In this document: positions 47,892 to 56,547 of the stretch, one piece after another
How the letters are laid out: every line of letters begins with the position of its first letter
Numbering within the stretch: the stretch's first letter is position 1
Source: Bacteroidales bacterium
Lineage (GTDB): Bacteria > Bacteroidota > Bacteroidia > Bacteroidales > UBA10428
DNA: 64,000 bases
Assembly (NCBI GenBank): GCA_016933335.1
Contig: JAFGBD010000032.1
Coordinates: forward strand, 30,508-94,507
Reading direction: 5' to 3'
Notes under the pieces: generated by a model
What the model saw: the letters and a program-made list of their open reading frames with translations, nothing else
The model's database searches: none
Told to the model about the DNA's origin: nothing
Translations under genes and position numbers: made by a program

Positions 47892-49012
47892 TAACAAAGC
47901 CACATTTTATGTGCTGGAGTTACTGGTGCAGCTAATTTTTTTAGTCCAATGAAGGGATCACTAGTCGATGATCTATCTTTTGTTACAAAATCTTCATTTA
48001 TCATCTTTGCCTTGTTAAATATTGATTCTCCAAACAAACCTTTTAAAATATTTGAATTATCCTCGTCTATTCCATTATCGGCCTTAAGTTTCTTCCACTG
48101 ATAATCCAAATGCACAATGAAATTTTTAAATTCCTTATATAAATTTGGTTTATCAGTCCATTTGTCAGTGAAATCTTCTTCATTATTTACAGGATTTAAT
48201 ACAACTATTCTTGAAAAACTCATCTCTTTATTGGGAATATCATTTTTAATTTTAGAAATAATATTTTCAATCGTATTAAAAATAGATTCTTCTCCATTAT
48301 AATATTCACCAAAAATAGTTGTAAGAATGATGCTTGTGGTTGCCATTTCTTGATTATTCTCAAAGAATTTATCACGATACATTTTAATTAGCTGTACAGC
48401 TCTTTGAAGAGGTTTCTTTTTTGCAAATTCATCAATTGGAAGCTTCTCCATTGTATATGCTTTCTCAAGTAAAGTCAGCTGTATAATATTTACCTTTTGC
48501 ATGAACCACGAAGAATACCCACGAGGATTGCTTGATGTCCAATTTCCTAATTCTCTATCTGCAACTAGAAGTTTATCTTGGTCAAAGCTATTTTCCTGGC
48601 ATCCAGGAATAATATCCATATGAAAATCTCCTGCATAATTTAGCCTGATACATCTATTTTTCAACTCAATTTTTTCTCTATATGAGCCATTATTTATGAG
48701 TACACGTTTAAGCTCATTATAAATTTGTTCAGGCGTATATTTGTGCCAATCTAGAATAAGATGAATAACAATATCAAGATCAAATTCATTTTTAGCAATT
48801 GGTTTTACTGTAGTTCCTATCCTGACTGAACCTTGCGGATATACTTCAAAATCAATTTTTTTGAAAAAGGTTGTATCTTCTTTTAGTAAATTCTCAATTG
48901 CTTCATAAGCTGACTTCATTCTTTCTTTTCTCGTATCATCGAGTTGGATACTTTCTGCCATTCTTGCAAGCAGATTCTCTATCTGTGTCTTATTGCTATC
49001 AAACTGTATCAT
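47891..49012 (-). CDS. CBASS CD-NTase (cGAS/DncV-like cyclic oligonucleotide synthase)
   Basis: 373 residues. The nucleotidyltransferase core has GS at 61-62 (YPQGSVRIGTTVKP), Asp 78 and Asp 80 (NEFDLDIVIHL) and a third acid, Asp 133 (GDFHMDIIPG), so all catalytic residues are present. On phage infection such enzymes make cyclic di- or trinucleotides that switch on the effector. The protein ends in AHKMWLC; a terminal Cys is interesting because the partner E2 acts on this tail. It overlaps the effector gene by 4 bp and the E2 gene by one base. The clade is not assigned. Confidence 0.9.
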   Translation of the reverse strand: MIQFDSNKTQIENLLARMAESIQLDDTRKERMKSAYEAIENLLKEDTTFFKKIDFEVYPQGSVRIGTTVKPIAKNEFDLDIVIHLILDWHKYTPEQIYNELKRVLINNGSYREKIELKNRCIRLNYAGDFHMDIIPGCQENSFDQDKLLVADRELGNWTSSNPRGYSSWFMQKVNIIQLTLLEKAYTMEKLPIDEFAKKKPLQRAVQLIKMYRDKFFENNQEMATTSIILTTIFGEYYNGEESIFNTIENIISKIKNDIPNKEMSFSRIVVLNPVNNEEDFTDKWTDKPNLYKEFKNFIVHLDYQWKKLKADNGIDEDNSNILKGLFGESIFNKAKMINEDFVTKDRSSTSDPFIGLKKLAAPVTPAHKMWLC

Positions 49013-49869
49013 TCTTTACTCCATTTTAGATTTAACACCCATTTTGCATGGGGACTAATTTTATAGGGGCTTTGTAATTCGTTCTCATCATATCCTAAGT
49101 GATTAATCTGAGCTGCGCTTACCCATTTAATATATTCATTATCTCCTTTTGATTGCAAAGTTGCAAGTTCTACTTGTTGTTCATTTGTTGGAATTAATTC
49201 AAGAACATCATACTGCAATATTTCCCAACATTTCCAGCCTGTTTCTATTGGAGCTCTTTTCAATGGTGTCTGAATAGATTTCACAAAACGATAATTAACG
49301 AATGGAAAATTTTCTGACGATAGAATTTGTTTTTTGGTTTTTCTCCCTAATAATTCTTCATAAAATTCCCTCCAATGTGAAATTTCACGATTAATGCCAG
49401 TATTAAACCAATCCAAAAACTTTATAGCGTTTTTAGCAGGAATAAATACTGCTAAATCACCTTTCTTCAGGCCTTTTGTCGTCATTTTCAAATCATCAGT
49501 AGCATTTAGTTTACCTAAAATATCTCGGGTTTCCTCGAACCTTTTATATTTTCCTCCCACATGCTGATACCAATGCCAATTTGGATTTGCATTTTGTACT
49601 AGTAAATATTTATCATTTACCTTTATTAGGTACTGATAAGACATTGAGAATCTAATATACTTGCCAAATAATGCCAACCAGTTTGAATGAACCACCAGTT
49701 TCAACCTTTTCCAATTTTTAATAGCAAACTCACTGCCATCTATTAAAAAAACTGATAAAAGCAATACAATTCCACCGCCAACTAACTCCGGCTTTAATAT
49801 ATCACTAACTTGTTGTCCAATAAGAATAAGTGCTATGCCAAATAATATTTTTAAAACTATTCCAGTCAT
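49009..49869 (-). CDS. CBASS effector, two transmembrane helices plus NUDIX-like domain (Cap16-like)
   Basis: 286 residues. Two hydrophobic helices lie at the N-terminus (LKILFGIALILIGQQVSDIL and LVGGGIVLLLSVFLIDG). A soluble domain follows that reads like the SMODS-associated NUDIX domain: YLIKVNDKYLLVQNANPNWH, then HVGGKYKRFEETRDIL. The canonical NUDIX GxxxxxEU motif is not intact, so it probably senses the cyclic nucleotide and does not hydrolyse. Activation would disrupt the inner membrane. The name Cap16 reflects the 2TM-NUDIX architecture as I recall it. Confidence 0.72.
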   Translation of the reverse strand: MTGIVLKILFGIALILIGQQVSDILKPELVGGGIVLLLSVFLIDGSEFAIKNWKRLKLVVHSNWLALFGKYIRFSMSYQYLIKVNDKYLLVQNANPNWHWYQHVGGKYKRFEETRDILGKLNATDDLKMTTKGLKKGDLAVFIPAKNAIKFLDWFNTGINREISHWREFYEELLGRKTKKQILSSENFPFVNYRFVKSIQTPLKRAPIETGWKCWEILQYDVLELIPTNEQQVELATLQSKGDNEYIKWVSAAQINHLGYDENELQSPYKISPHAKWVLNLKWSKE

Positions 49870-49872
49870 TTT

Positions 49873-50100
49873 TTAGCCTTTTGGTGGATATGGATCATAC
49901 CCATAACTATTTCGCTCTCTGATCCTACCATTTCTTCCATGAATGAACATTTCAGAATTTTGATTTTTGGCAATCTTTTTTGCAAAGCTGATAGCATCAC
50001 ACTGTGTACTGACTACTATTGTTGCCCTTTCATTTCCTGCACCTTTAACAGCCCAGCCATCTGGGTGCTTGACCACATGTTGATTTTTACTTTTATTCAT
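49873..50100 (-). CDS. DUF2188-like small protein
   Basis: 75 residues. HVVKHPDGWAVKGAGNERAT followed by AISFAKKIAKNQNSEMFIHG and RNGRIRERNSYGYDPYPPKG is the DUF2188 pattern. The function is unknown. It is the second gene of the CBASS operon, 3 bp from the effector and 3 bp from the LexA-like gene, so its expression is tied to the system. Confidence 0.75.
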   Translation of the reverse strand: MNKSKNQHVVKHPDGWAVKGAGNERATIVVSTQCDAISFAKKIAKNQNSEMFIHGRNGRIRERNSYGYDPYPPKG

Positions 50101-50103
50101 GAT

Positions 50104-50733
50104 TTAAATATTTGAAATTGATATTACTGTTTCTACTTTACCTTGAATCCTGAAATCATTGGTCAGGATTATAGGCTGATGTTTTTTGTTAGTTGATCTA
50201 GGTAGCAACAAAATCATGTCGCCTTTGTGATGGAATTCTTTAACAGTTGCATCACCATCAATTAGAGCAACAACAAGATCCCCGTTGTTCGCATTAAATT
50301 GTTGTTTTACAAGTAATAGATCACCATCATTAATATTCTTTTCATTCATTGAATCTCCTTTAGCCCTTAATATAAAATATTTGTTTGAAGGTTTTGCAAT
50401 TTTCACTGATACTGGAATATAAGCTTCAATATTTTCTTCGGCAAAAATTGGTGTGCCACAGGCGACCAAACCAACCAAAGGTATTTGAACAGTCTCAGCA
50501 TTGTTATAATCATCTTGAAAAGAATCATTAATAACTAATCGATACTTACCTTTTTCATTCTTTTCTATTATTCCATTTGCTACTAGCCTTTTAAGAATAA
50601 TCGAAATAGATTGAGTCGACTTATAATCCATTACTTTCATTAAATCTCGAACACTTGGATTTTGACCTTTATGCATAAGAATATTTCTTATATGCCTAAT
50701 AGCCTCTATATCTTTTTTTGTTAATTTAACCAT
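50104..50733 (-). CDS. LexA/S24-family self-cleaving repressor heading the CBASS operon
   Basis: 209 residues. The N-terminal winged HTH is LexA-like (NPSVRDLMKVMDYKSTQSIS). The C-terminal S24 peptidase domain has the scissile-type bond Cys 92-Gly 93 (GLVACGTPIF), Ser 128 (AKGDSMNEKNINDGD) and Lys 165 (GDATVKEFH). In LexA the cleaved pair is Ala-Gly, so Cys-Gly is a variant. It is first in the five-gene CBASS operon, which suggests that DNA damage or RecA-type signals relieve repression. The target operator was not found in 50734-50919. Confidence 0.85.
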   Translation of the reverse strand: MVKLTKKDIEAIRHIRNILMHKGQNPSVRDLMKVMDYKSTQSISIILKRLVANGIIEKNEKGKYRLVINDSFQDDYNNAETVQIPLVGLVACGTPIFAEENIEAYIPVSVKIAKPSNKYFILRAKGDSMNEKNINDGDLLLVKQQFNANNGDLVVALIDGDATVKEFHHKGDMILLLPRSTNKKHQPIILTNDFRIQGKVETVISISNI

Positions 50734-50919
50734 AATACGCGAATATACGATTTTAATACAAATTAATTATTGAGTTAAAATACTATTTATCAACTTAATA
50801 TTAACAATTATTTTTTAAATCAGTTAATAATCATTAAAACATTTTATACAAAGTGTATTATTATTGCAATAAGTACTATCAATTCGCCTTAAAATCCAAT
50901 TTAAATTATCTACTGCCTA

Positions 50920-51830
50920 CTCCACACCCATTTTGCTCCGTTTCACTGCGCAAAAAGAGTATTCCGTAGAAGCCATTCATTACAAAAACTTTTTGTCCTA
51001 CGCTCTTAAAAATGTATTCTTAAGGGGGATTTAATCTGTGTTAATAAACATTCGGAACCTTTAGCCCAAAGCTATGTTAACATAATGCATAAGCATTATA
51101 GGACAATTGCCATTGCATTGTGCCAGAGAAATTGCATATAGCTTTGCTATTTAATATAAAATCAGTTATCGCGACTTTTAAGTCCGATAACGGCAAGGAT
51201 TTTATGTTAAAGCAATTTCTCTGATTACCTGTTACAAATTTTGAAATGAAAAGGTTTAAGAATATCTCGCTGGCAATTGTCACCATAATGCATATTATGT
51301 CTGCTCCCGATCTTAGTTTTTGTTGCTTTTGCGAAGCAAAAGCCTACAAAACTACAGTCGGGATTGCCCTCACTAATCCGTTCGGGTAAATAGAACGCAC
51401 ACACCGACGCACTCAATAAACTTTTCGTATTCTAATTGAATTATTACCTCTTAACAAGAAATCATGTCTTATATGCATCCGTAAGCTGACGCCAGTATCA
51501 GCATCCCGGAATTGTCCTATAATTCGCCACTATGTTAAATAGCCGCACGTCTAACGCAAATGCTTGAAATAAATCTTTTAGTTCAAAATTTATAAAAGAT
51601 TTATATTCAGCGCACTTCCAGCCTCACCGGCAGCCGCATGATAAATTTCTAAAAATGTCTTCCCTGAAAAAGTTTTTTTGGAAGTTAACACTCTGAGAAT
51701 GAAATATTTGAATTTATTCGCAAGAGTATACGCAAATTATTCACAGAAATCAGTTTATTTTATATGGTGTTCATGACTGCTTCGCAATTCTCACGCCTGA
51801 AGGCTCGTTCAGTTTGCTATACACTTGCTT
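50920..51830 (+). repeat. R2: full long structured boundary repeat
   Basis: It has the 5' block (CTCCACACCCATTTTGCTCC, then GCGCAAAAAGAG), then a palindrome at 51069-51543 (AAAGCTATGTTAACATA with TATGTTAAATAGC). Helices equivalent to R1 differ in sequence but still pair: AGAGAAATTGC (51125) with GCAATTTCTCT (51212), ATAAAATC (51156) with GATTTTAT (51198), ATAAATCTTTTA (51569) with TAAAAGATTTAT (51593), and GCAAGAGTATACGCAAA (51720) with TTTGCTATACACTTGC (51813). Strongly conserved single-stranded blocks lie between, for example CAGTTATCGCGAC and ACAAAACTACAGTCGGGATT. Confidence 0.88.
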
Positions 51831-52424
51831 TTTTAGTATCTAAAACTAATTTTTACCTCTCTCCTATTATTATAATCATTTTATTCTACATTCAATCCAG
51901 GAAACAAAAAAGTCACCGCTGCTGATAAATTCTCTAAATTCTACAGAAAATTTGATTTCATGCGCATTCCAAACTCGCCCCGATAAAGAACTTTGTGGAT
52001 TTTGTTTTACAAAATCATACTGGTTCTAATATCGGTACTCAAACAGGAATGCTCCGGTTCCTTTGCACACAAATTTTCCTTGAATTTTTACGTCAATTTC
52101 TCAAAGGCGGAATTTTTTTGTTTCCTATTTACCAACTTATAATCAGCGATTTTCAGCATATCTAATTGATAACAATAGGTAAACACCGCAAATGATTGTT
52201 AAGGAGATAGACCCCTACCCGATTATTCTATATAAATGCTTAGTGATTGATAAATAGATCTTTATATATCGTTTACGCATTTGGCCAGTAGCGCACTTTA
52301 GAGTGATTTCTTATCCTTATATACCAACATTTTTGCGGGTTTCCGACACTCGCACACCTGAAATCCGCGTTATTGGCTATATGCTGCTTAGGTGGCGTGC
52401 TTTATTTATTGCTCAGTTAACAGA
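51831..52424. other. Non-coding stretch after R2
   Basis: No gene seen. Weak similarity to the sequence after R1 continues to about 52230. Confidence 0.5.
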
Positions 52425-54140
52425 CTATATTCTGTTTTCAAGACGACTGATTACTTCAATCATCCTCTCCATTACTATGTCTTCTCCTGACGCCTTAAAA
52501 TTATGTAATACTAATTGTTTGGCATATAAAAATCCCATATATCTTAATAATGTCTTTTTACCTTTTTTTTCTGCATTTTGATAATCTTCATGGCCGGTAT
52601 TATACTCTAAGGTATTTATGATCTCATCCCATCTTGACCTCCAATTTTCAGATGGCTTATAAATACCTTTAGGATAAGGAAATCCAGCTGTAGTTTTTTT
52701 ATTTGTTTTTGATAAAATAAGAACTTCAACCGTTTCTTGAGTTTTTTTATTTTCCAAAGACGCATAGACTGTAATTTTAATTTCCCCTTCATTCAAACCA
52801 GCAGTAAAAAAGCATTCATCATTGTTTGTTTCAATAGTTCCGAGGGAGGAAGGTTTTATCTCCCATCTAAATTTAACACCTATTGGAATGAGTTCATCAT
52901 TTGGTGTCCATGCTTTTACAGTATATTTTTTTCTTTCACTTGGTTCAATTTGACTAACTTTTGGAGTAATTGTAATATATTCAAGTGGCCCAGGAGCTAA
53001 TCTTATTTTAAACTTTTCTCCTGTAACACCGGATGGAGTTCCTGGTTTTTTAATACTAATTCCACTTTTTGAATCAAACCAATTATATTCAGTAGGTAAT
53101 TCTTGCATAACATCCTGAAAAGCATCTCTTAGAGATTTAATTATATCTCTACTCATTTCTTGGTCACGTTTTTCTATTGCAATCTTTAAGATTTCAATAA
53201 TTTGTTTTTCTTGTGATACAATAGCTTTAATAAACTCAGCAAGATGTTCATCTGGAACAACTCCTTTGCGTGTTGCAGGAGGAACATTCAGAAAGCGACT
53301 ATCAATCATACCTTCCAATAAAGAGTTATTCCAGGGTTCGTGATTAAGTTCTTGAATCTCTGTAATATCATCTATAATTTTTGTGCCACGTCGATAAACA
53401 GAGACTTTTCCTTTTTCTCCTTGTTGTGCAATGAATAATTTAAAATGTATATTTCCTGGAGCTGTCTTAACCTTTGATATTTGTGTTATTCTATCCCCTT
53501 TATATTCCTGTGCTTTAACTTCAAGCTCAACCTTTCGACCAATTTTATCTTCAATAAATATTTTAACTTGTGATTGCTTAATTCTTTCACGTAACTCTTC
53601 ACCTAAATATTTATTTAGTTTTTCTGCTGTTAGTCTTTGTTGAATATTGTCATGTATAGGCCATATGCGTACCAAGGTACCATTTGTATCTAAATGAGAA
53701 GCATGAATTCCAGAATCATAGTTTAATGAACTTGCTTTAAGTTTTAAATATTTTGTTTTTCTGGAACTTTCAGTTCTAGATAATATTTCAAGATTATTAC
53801 CTACAGCGGCGAATCCTAACATTCCAATAGCGAATTCACCCTGAATTCCCTCTCTAAGTCGTTCATCAAGTTGCTTTTTAAAAGAATTACAAATTTCTGT
53901 TGCGATGCGATCCATATCGGAATTACCATCTGAACCAGCCTTAATACCTTCACCATCATCATTAATCTGTATTTCTATTTTACCATTATGTCTATGTCTT
54001 AAGATTTCAATGTTCTTGGCATGGGCATCAATACTATTTTCGACAAACTCAGATATAGCTTTTTGAGGATCAGATTGAGTTGATTGAATTGTCCTTATTG
54101 CGGCATCTTCGTCACCAATTTTAAGTTTTTTCTGTTCCAT
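52425..54140 (-). CDS. GHKL (Hsp90/MORC-like) ATPase with Ig-like domain
   Basis: 571 residues. The N-terminal GHKL ATPase has N-box SEFVENSIDAHA (Glu 31-Asn 35), DDGEGI (61-66) and a lid loop GEFAIGMLGFAAVG. A transducer-type domain follows (NVPPATRKGVVPDEHLAEFI). Residues ~390-470 look like a bacterial Ig-like domain (IEPSERKKYTVKAW; IKITVYASLEN). A helical C-terminal segment ends the protein. MORC-like ATPases occur in bacterial conflict and restriction islands and are thought to clamp DNA. It is co-transcribed with the HTH protein upstream (8 bp gap). Confidence 0.78.
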   Translation of the reverse strand: MEQKKLKIGDEDAAIRTIQSTQSDPQKAISEFVENSIDAHAKNIEILRHRHNGKIEIQINDDGEGIKAGSDGNSDMDRIATEICNSFKKQLDERLREGIQGEFAIGMLGFAAVGNNLEILSRTESSRKTKYLKLKASSLNYDSGIHASHLDTNGTLVRIWPIHDNIQQRLTAEKLNKYLGEELRERIKQSQVKIFIEDKIGRKVELEVKAQEYKGDRITQISKVKTAPGNIHFKLFIAQQGEKGKVSVYRRGTKIIDDITEIQELNHEPWNNSLLEGMIDSRFLNVPPATRKGVVPDEHLAEFIKAIVSQEKQIIEILKIAIEKRDQEMSRDIIKSLRDAFQDVMQELPTEYNWFDSKSGISIKKPGTPSGVTGEKFKIRLAPGPLEYITITPKVSQIEPSERKKYTVKAWTPNDELIPIGVKFRWEIKPSSLGTIETNNDECFFTAGLNEGEIKITVYASLENKKTQETVEVLILSKTNKKTTAGFPYPKGIYKPSENWRSRWDEIINTLEYNTGHEDYQNAEKKGKKTLLRYMGFLYAKQLVLHNFKASGEDIVMERMIEVISRLENRI

Positions 54141-54148
54141 TTAACCTA

Positions 54149-54649
54149 TTATTTTGAAAAGTTTTTAAAAATCTCAAGTTGATTTTCATCATATAATGAG
54201 GTTAATAGACTCGCTATATAACCAATAGATGGTCCTGGTATATTTTCTTTTAATAGCTCTCTATCCTCCAAAGTTGAATCTTTGAAATACTCGAGTTCGT
54301 CTTTTAGCAAAAATAAAATTGCCTTAAGTCTTTCAATAGATTGTTTCACTTCAATCCTTTTTGGTTTTTTAGTCTTTTTCTCTAATAAGTCTTTTTCACT
54401 TTTTTTAAATAAAGCTTCTCTAAGCAAGTTCCATTTTTCTTGAGGAGGTTTATGCCTGGCAGTGAAATAATCTCCAACAGTTTTTATATTTATTCCAGTA
54501 GCCTTTGAAACTTCTAATTGAGTTTTAAATTTTTCAGAAATTGATAGAGCTTTTCTAAGTATTTTGGCACATTCTTCCATTGTCAAAGGTTTAACCTCAA
54601 GAGGAAAATCAAAATCCTTTTGACCAACTGTGATTTCTAAATCATCCAT
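54149..54649 (-). CDS. HTH (XRE-like) protein with helical tail
   Basis: 166 residues. Residues ~40-80 form a helix-turn-helix (TQLEVSKATGINIKTVGDYF), followed by a charged coiled region (LLEKKTKKPKRIEVKQSIER). It lies directly before the GHKL ATPase gene and faces the gene at 54920, so it probably regulates one or both through the inverted repeat at 54770-54856. The DNA-binding call is by eye. Confidence 0.6.
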   Translation of the reverse strand: MDDLEITVGQKDFDFPLEVKPLTMEECAKILRKALSISEKFKTQLEVSKATGINIKTVGDYFTARHKPPQEKWNLLREALFKKSEKDLLEKKTKKPKRIEVKQSIERLKAILFLLKDELEYFKDSTLEDRELLKENIPGPSIGYIASLLTSLYDENQLEIFKNFSK

Positions 54650-54769
54650 TTGATTTTCAATTTTAAATGTTTCATATTTAATAATATAAAATTATTAAAA
54701 TAATTCATGGCCGCAAAATCCTTCAGCATGCCACCTAACTATTATTTATAGGAATAACTACAAACTAAA

Positions 54770-54856
54770 TTTCAGATTATGTTTTATAAAAAATGTAAGA
54801 TATTCCTTAATTTTGATATTCACACAATTACATTTTTTCTATTAACATAATCTGAA
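54770..54856. repeat. Long inverted repeat in a divergent promoter region
   Basis: TTTCAGATTATGTT (54770-54783) pairs with AACATAATCTGAAA (54843-54856), and AATGTAA (54792-54798) with TTACATT (54828-54834). It is placed midway between the HTH gene and the PD-(D/E)XK gene and is probably an operator or extrusion site. Confidence 0.65.
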
Positions 54857-54919
54857 AAATCTCATAATCATAGATATAATAGAAGAAGTAATAGGTATGA
54901 TCATAAAATATTTTAAATA

Positions 54920-56059
54920 ATGAACGAATTTTTTGATAAAGTCGCTTTGTCAGTGACACATTTAAAGGCTTTACATAGCTTCTTTAATAATCCTGAAAAC
55001 TATATAATACCAAGTGAACAAAACGATTTGGATATTTATCATAACAATTTGAATGGATTAATCAATTCATTTTCAGAAATTGATGCGTTTGGTCAATTGT
55101 ATAATAAAAAAGGTAGACAACATATTCTTGCAGATTTATTCGAATATATATTATTAGGCCGGGCGTATTATTCAATGGGTACTGCTAAAAGGAGAATTGA
55201 TAAAAAACAACACTTTATAAAAGGTATTTTGCACTTAGTGAACTTATTGATGTGTTTTGAGACGATAACAGTCAATGTTGAAAGGAGAAACAGATTTTTA
55301 GATCATCTTTCTGCTTTAGTTGAAGAAATTTCTAACGAAGATGAATTTAATTCTTTAAGAGGATATGCTGGCGAAGTAGGATTACCCAGTTCAGAGGAAG
55401 GTAAAACAATTGGTAGATATTTTGATAAATTATTGCCTAAAACAGCTGGTGGTCTATGGCATGAATTATTAGTTTATGCTTTTATATTAAGAAATGATTT
55501 AGGTTATGTGCTACCCGTATTATTACATCAAAAAATATATAGTAAGAATGATCATATCGTTCCTCCGGATTTTCTTTTAATTACAAAAGACAAACGTATT
55601 TATGGTATTGAAGTTGGCATCAAAAAGGAAATTCAATCTGGATCATTTTCATTAAAAACGGCTATACCAACAGCAACAATCGATACCATAAATTCAAGAA
55701 ATTCAGATAGATGTCCGATATGTAAGAAATGGATAAATCTTTGTCCTTATGTAATTGATAATTATTCAAATTTTGATACAATTATTGAAAGAATAGAAGT
55801 CAAATGTTTGGAAAATTGTAATCACTTTACCCGTGAACAAATTTTAAATGGTGATTGCAATTACTGTAAGTATTCAAGAGGACGAGCACAATCACTGGCA
55901 CATACTCACCATTCATATGCTGACCATAAGCATTATCATTACAATTGTGTGCTTGAAAACATTACAGCAGAAAAAAGAATCGAAGTAATTGCTGCTGAAG
56001 ATAACAATGCTATAAAAACTCATTACCCCTATTATTCAGGTCTTGAAGATCTTTTCTGA
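54920..56059 (+). CDS. PD-(D/E)XK nuclease-like protein with Cys/His clusters
   Basis: 379 residues. Helical in the first half. The segment GGLWHELLVYAFILR, then PPDFLLITKDKRIYGIEVGI and KK, fits a PD-(D/E)XK core: Glu in the first helix, Asp in PPDF, and Glu in GIEVGIKK in place of ExK. Two Cys pairs (CPICKKWINLCP, CNYCKYSRG) and a His-rich stretch (HTHHSYADHKHYHYNC) suggest zinc binding. It lies beside two DNA-targeting systems and is transcribed away from the GHKL ATPase. It may be an effector nuclease of that system or a lone nuclease. I do not recognise the exact family. Confidence 0.55.
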   Translation: MNEFFDKVALSVTHLKALHSFFNNPENYIIPSEQNDLDIYHNNLNGLINSFSEIDAFGQLYNKKGRQHILADLFEYILLGRAYYSMGTAKRRIDKKQHFIKGILHLVNLLMCFETITVNVERRNRFLDHLSALVEEISNEDEFNSLRGYAGEVGLPSSEEGKTIGRYFDKLLPKTAGGLWHELLVYAFILRNDLGYVLPVLLHQKIYSKNDHIVPPDFLLITKDKRIYGIEVGIKKEIQSGSFSLKTAIPTATIDTINSRNSDRCPICKKWINLCPYVIDNYSNFDTIIERIEVKCLENCNHFTREQILNGDCNYCKYSRGRAQSLAHTHHSYADHKHYHYNCVLENITAEKRIEVIAAEDNNAIKTHYPYYSGLEDLF

Positions 56060-56173
56060 AATATATTTAAAGCACAGCAGAAATTAGAAGTCTATTATTG
56101 ATTCCAAGTTATAAATCCCCATAATTGATACTTGTATTTACTTTTTGGTTGATAAAATTGTTAATAAATATGT

Positions 56174-56227
56174 GGACATAATTTGTCCATTATATTGAGT
56201 TTTTATATTTTTGGACTTAATCTGTCC
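56174..56227 (+). promoter_or_regulatory. Controller-protein operators overlapping the R-M promoter
   Basis: Two near-identical palindromes lie 39 bp apart: GGACATAATTTGTCC (56174-56188) and GGACTTAATCTGTCC (56213-56227). The promoter pair TTTG (56182-56185) and TATTTTTG (56206-56213), 20 bp apart, overlaps both. Binding of the HTH protein encoded at 56242 should therefore shut off its own promoter. Confidence 0.8.
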
Positions 56228-56241
56228 ACATAATATAGGTG

Positions 56242-56547
56242 ATGAATACTTTTGGAGAGTATTTAAGAAAGCTAAGAAAAGATAAGAGTCTATCTCTTAG
56301 AGATTTATCATCAAGGTTAAATGTTGATTCTTCACTTATTGCAAAAATTGAAAGAAATGAACGATCCCCTTCAAAGGAATTTATTAGACAAATTGCAATT
56401 TTCTTTAAAATTGAAGAGCAAAAGCTTTTAAATGAGTTTTTAAGTGATTTTATTGCTTATAAAATCATTGAGGAAAATGTTGATATTGATATTTTGAAAG
56501 CGGCAGAGGAAAAAGTTAATTATCTAAAAAATAAAATTAATGGCTGA
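56242..56547 (+). CDS. XRE-family controller protein of the R-M system
   Basis: 101 residues from the ATG at 56242 (the preceding GTG is also in frame). The HTH domain fills residues ~5-60 (EYLRKLRKDKSLSLRDLSSR, then NVDSSLIAKIERNERSPSKE), with a helical dimerisation tail. Two matching operators lie directly upstream and overlap the promoter, the usual layout of restriction-modification controller (C) proteins. It overlaps the methyltransferase gene by 8 bp and sets the timing of methyltransferase and endonuclease synthesis. Confidence 0.85.
   Translation: MNTFGEYLRKLRKDKSLSLRDLSSRLNVDSSLIAKIERNERSPSKEFIRQIAIFFKIEEQKLLNEFLSDFIAYKIIEENVDIDILKAAEEKVNYLKNKING

Noticed and set aside
52303..52581. 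92-codon plus-strand ORF
   Set aside because: Its second half is antisense to the GHKL ATPase gene; no family resemblance or start signal.
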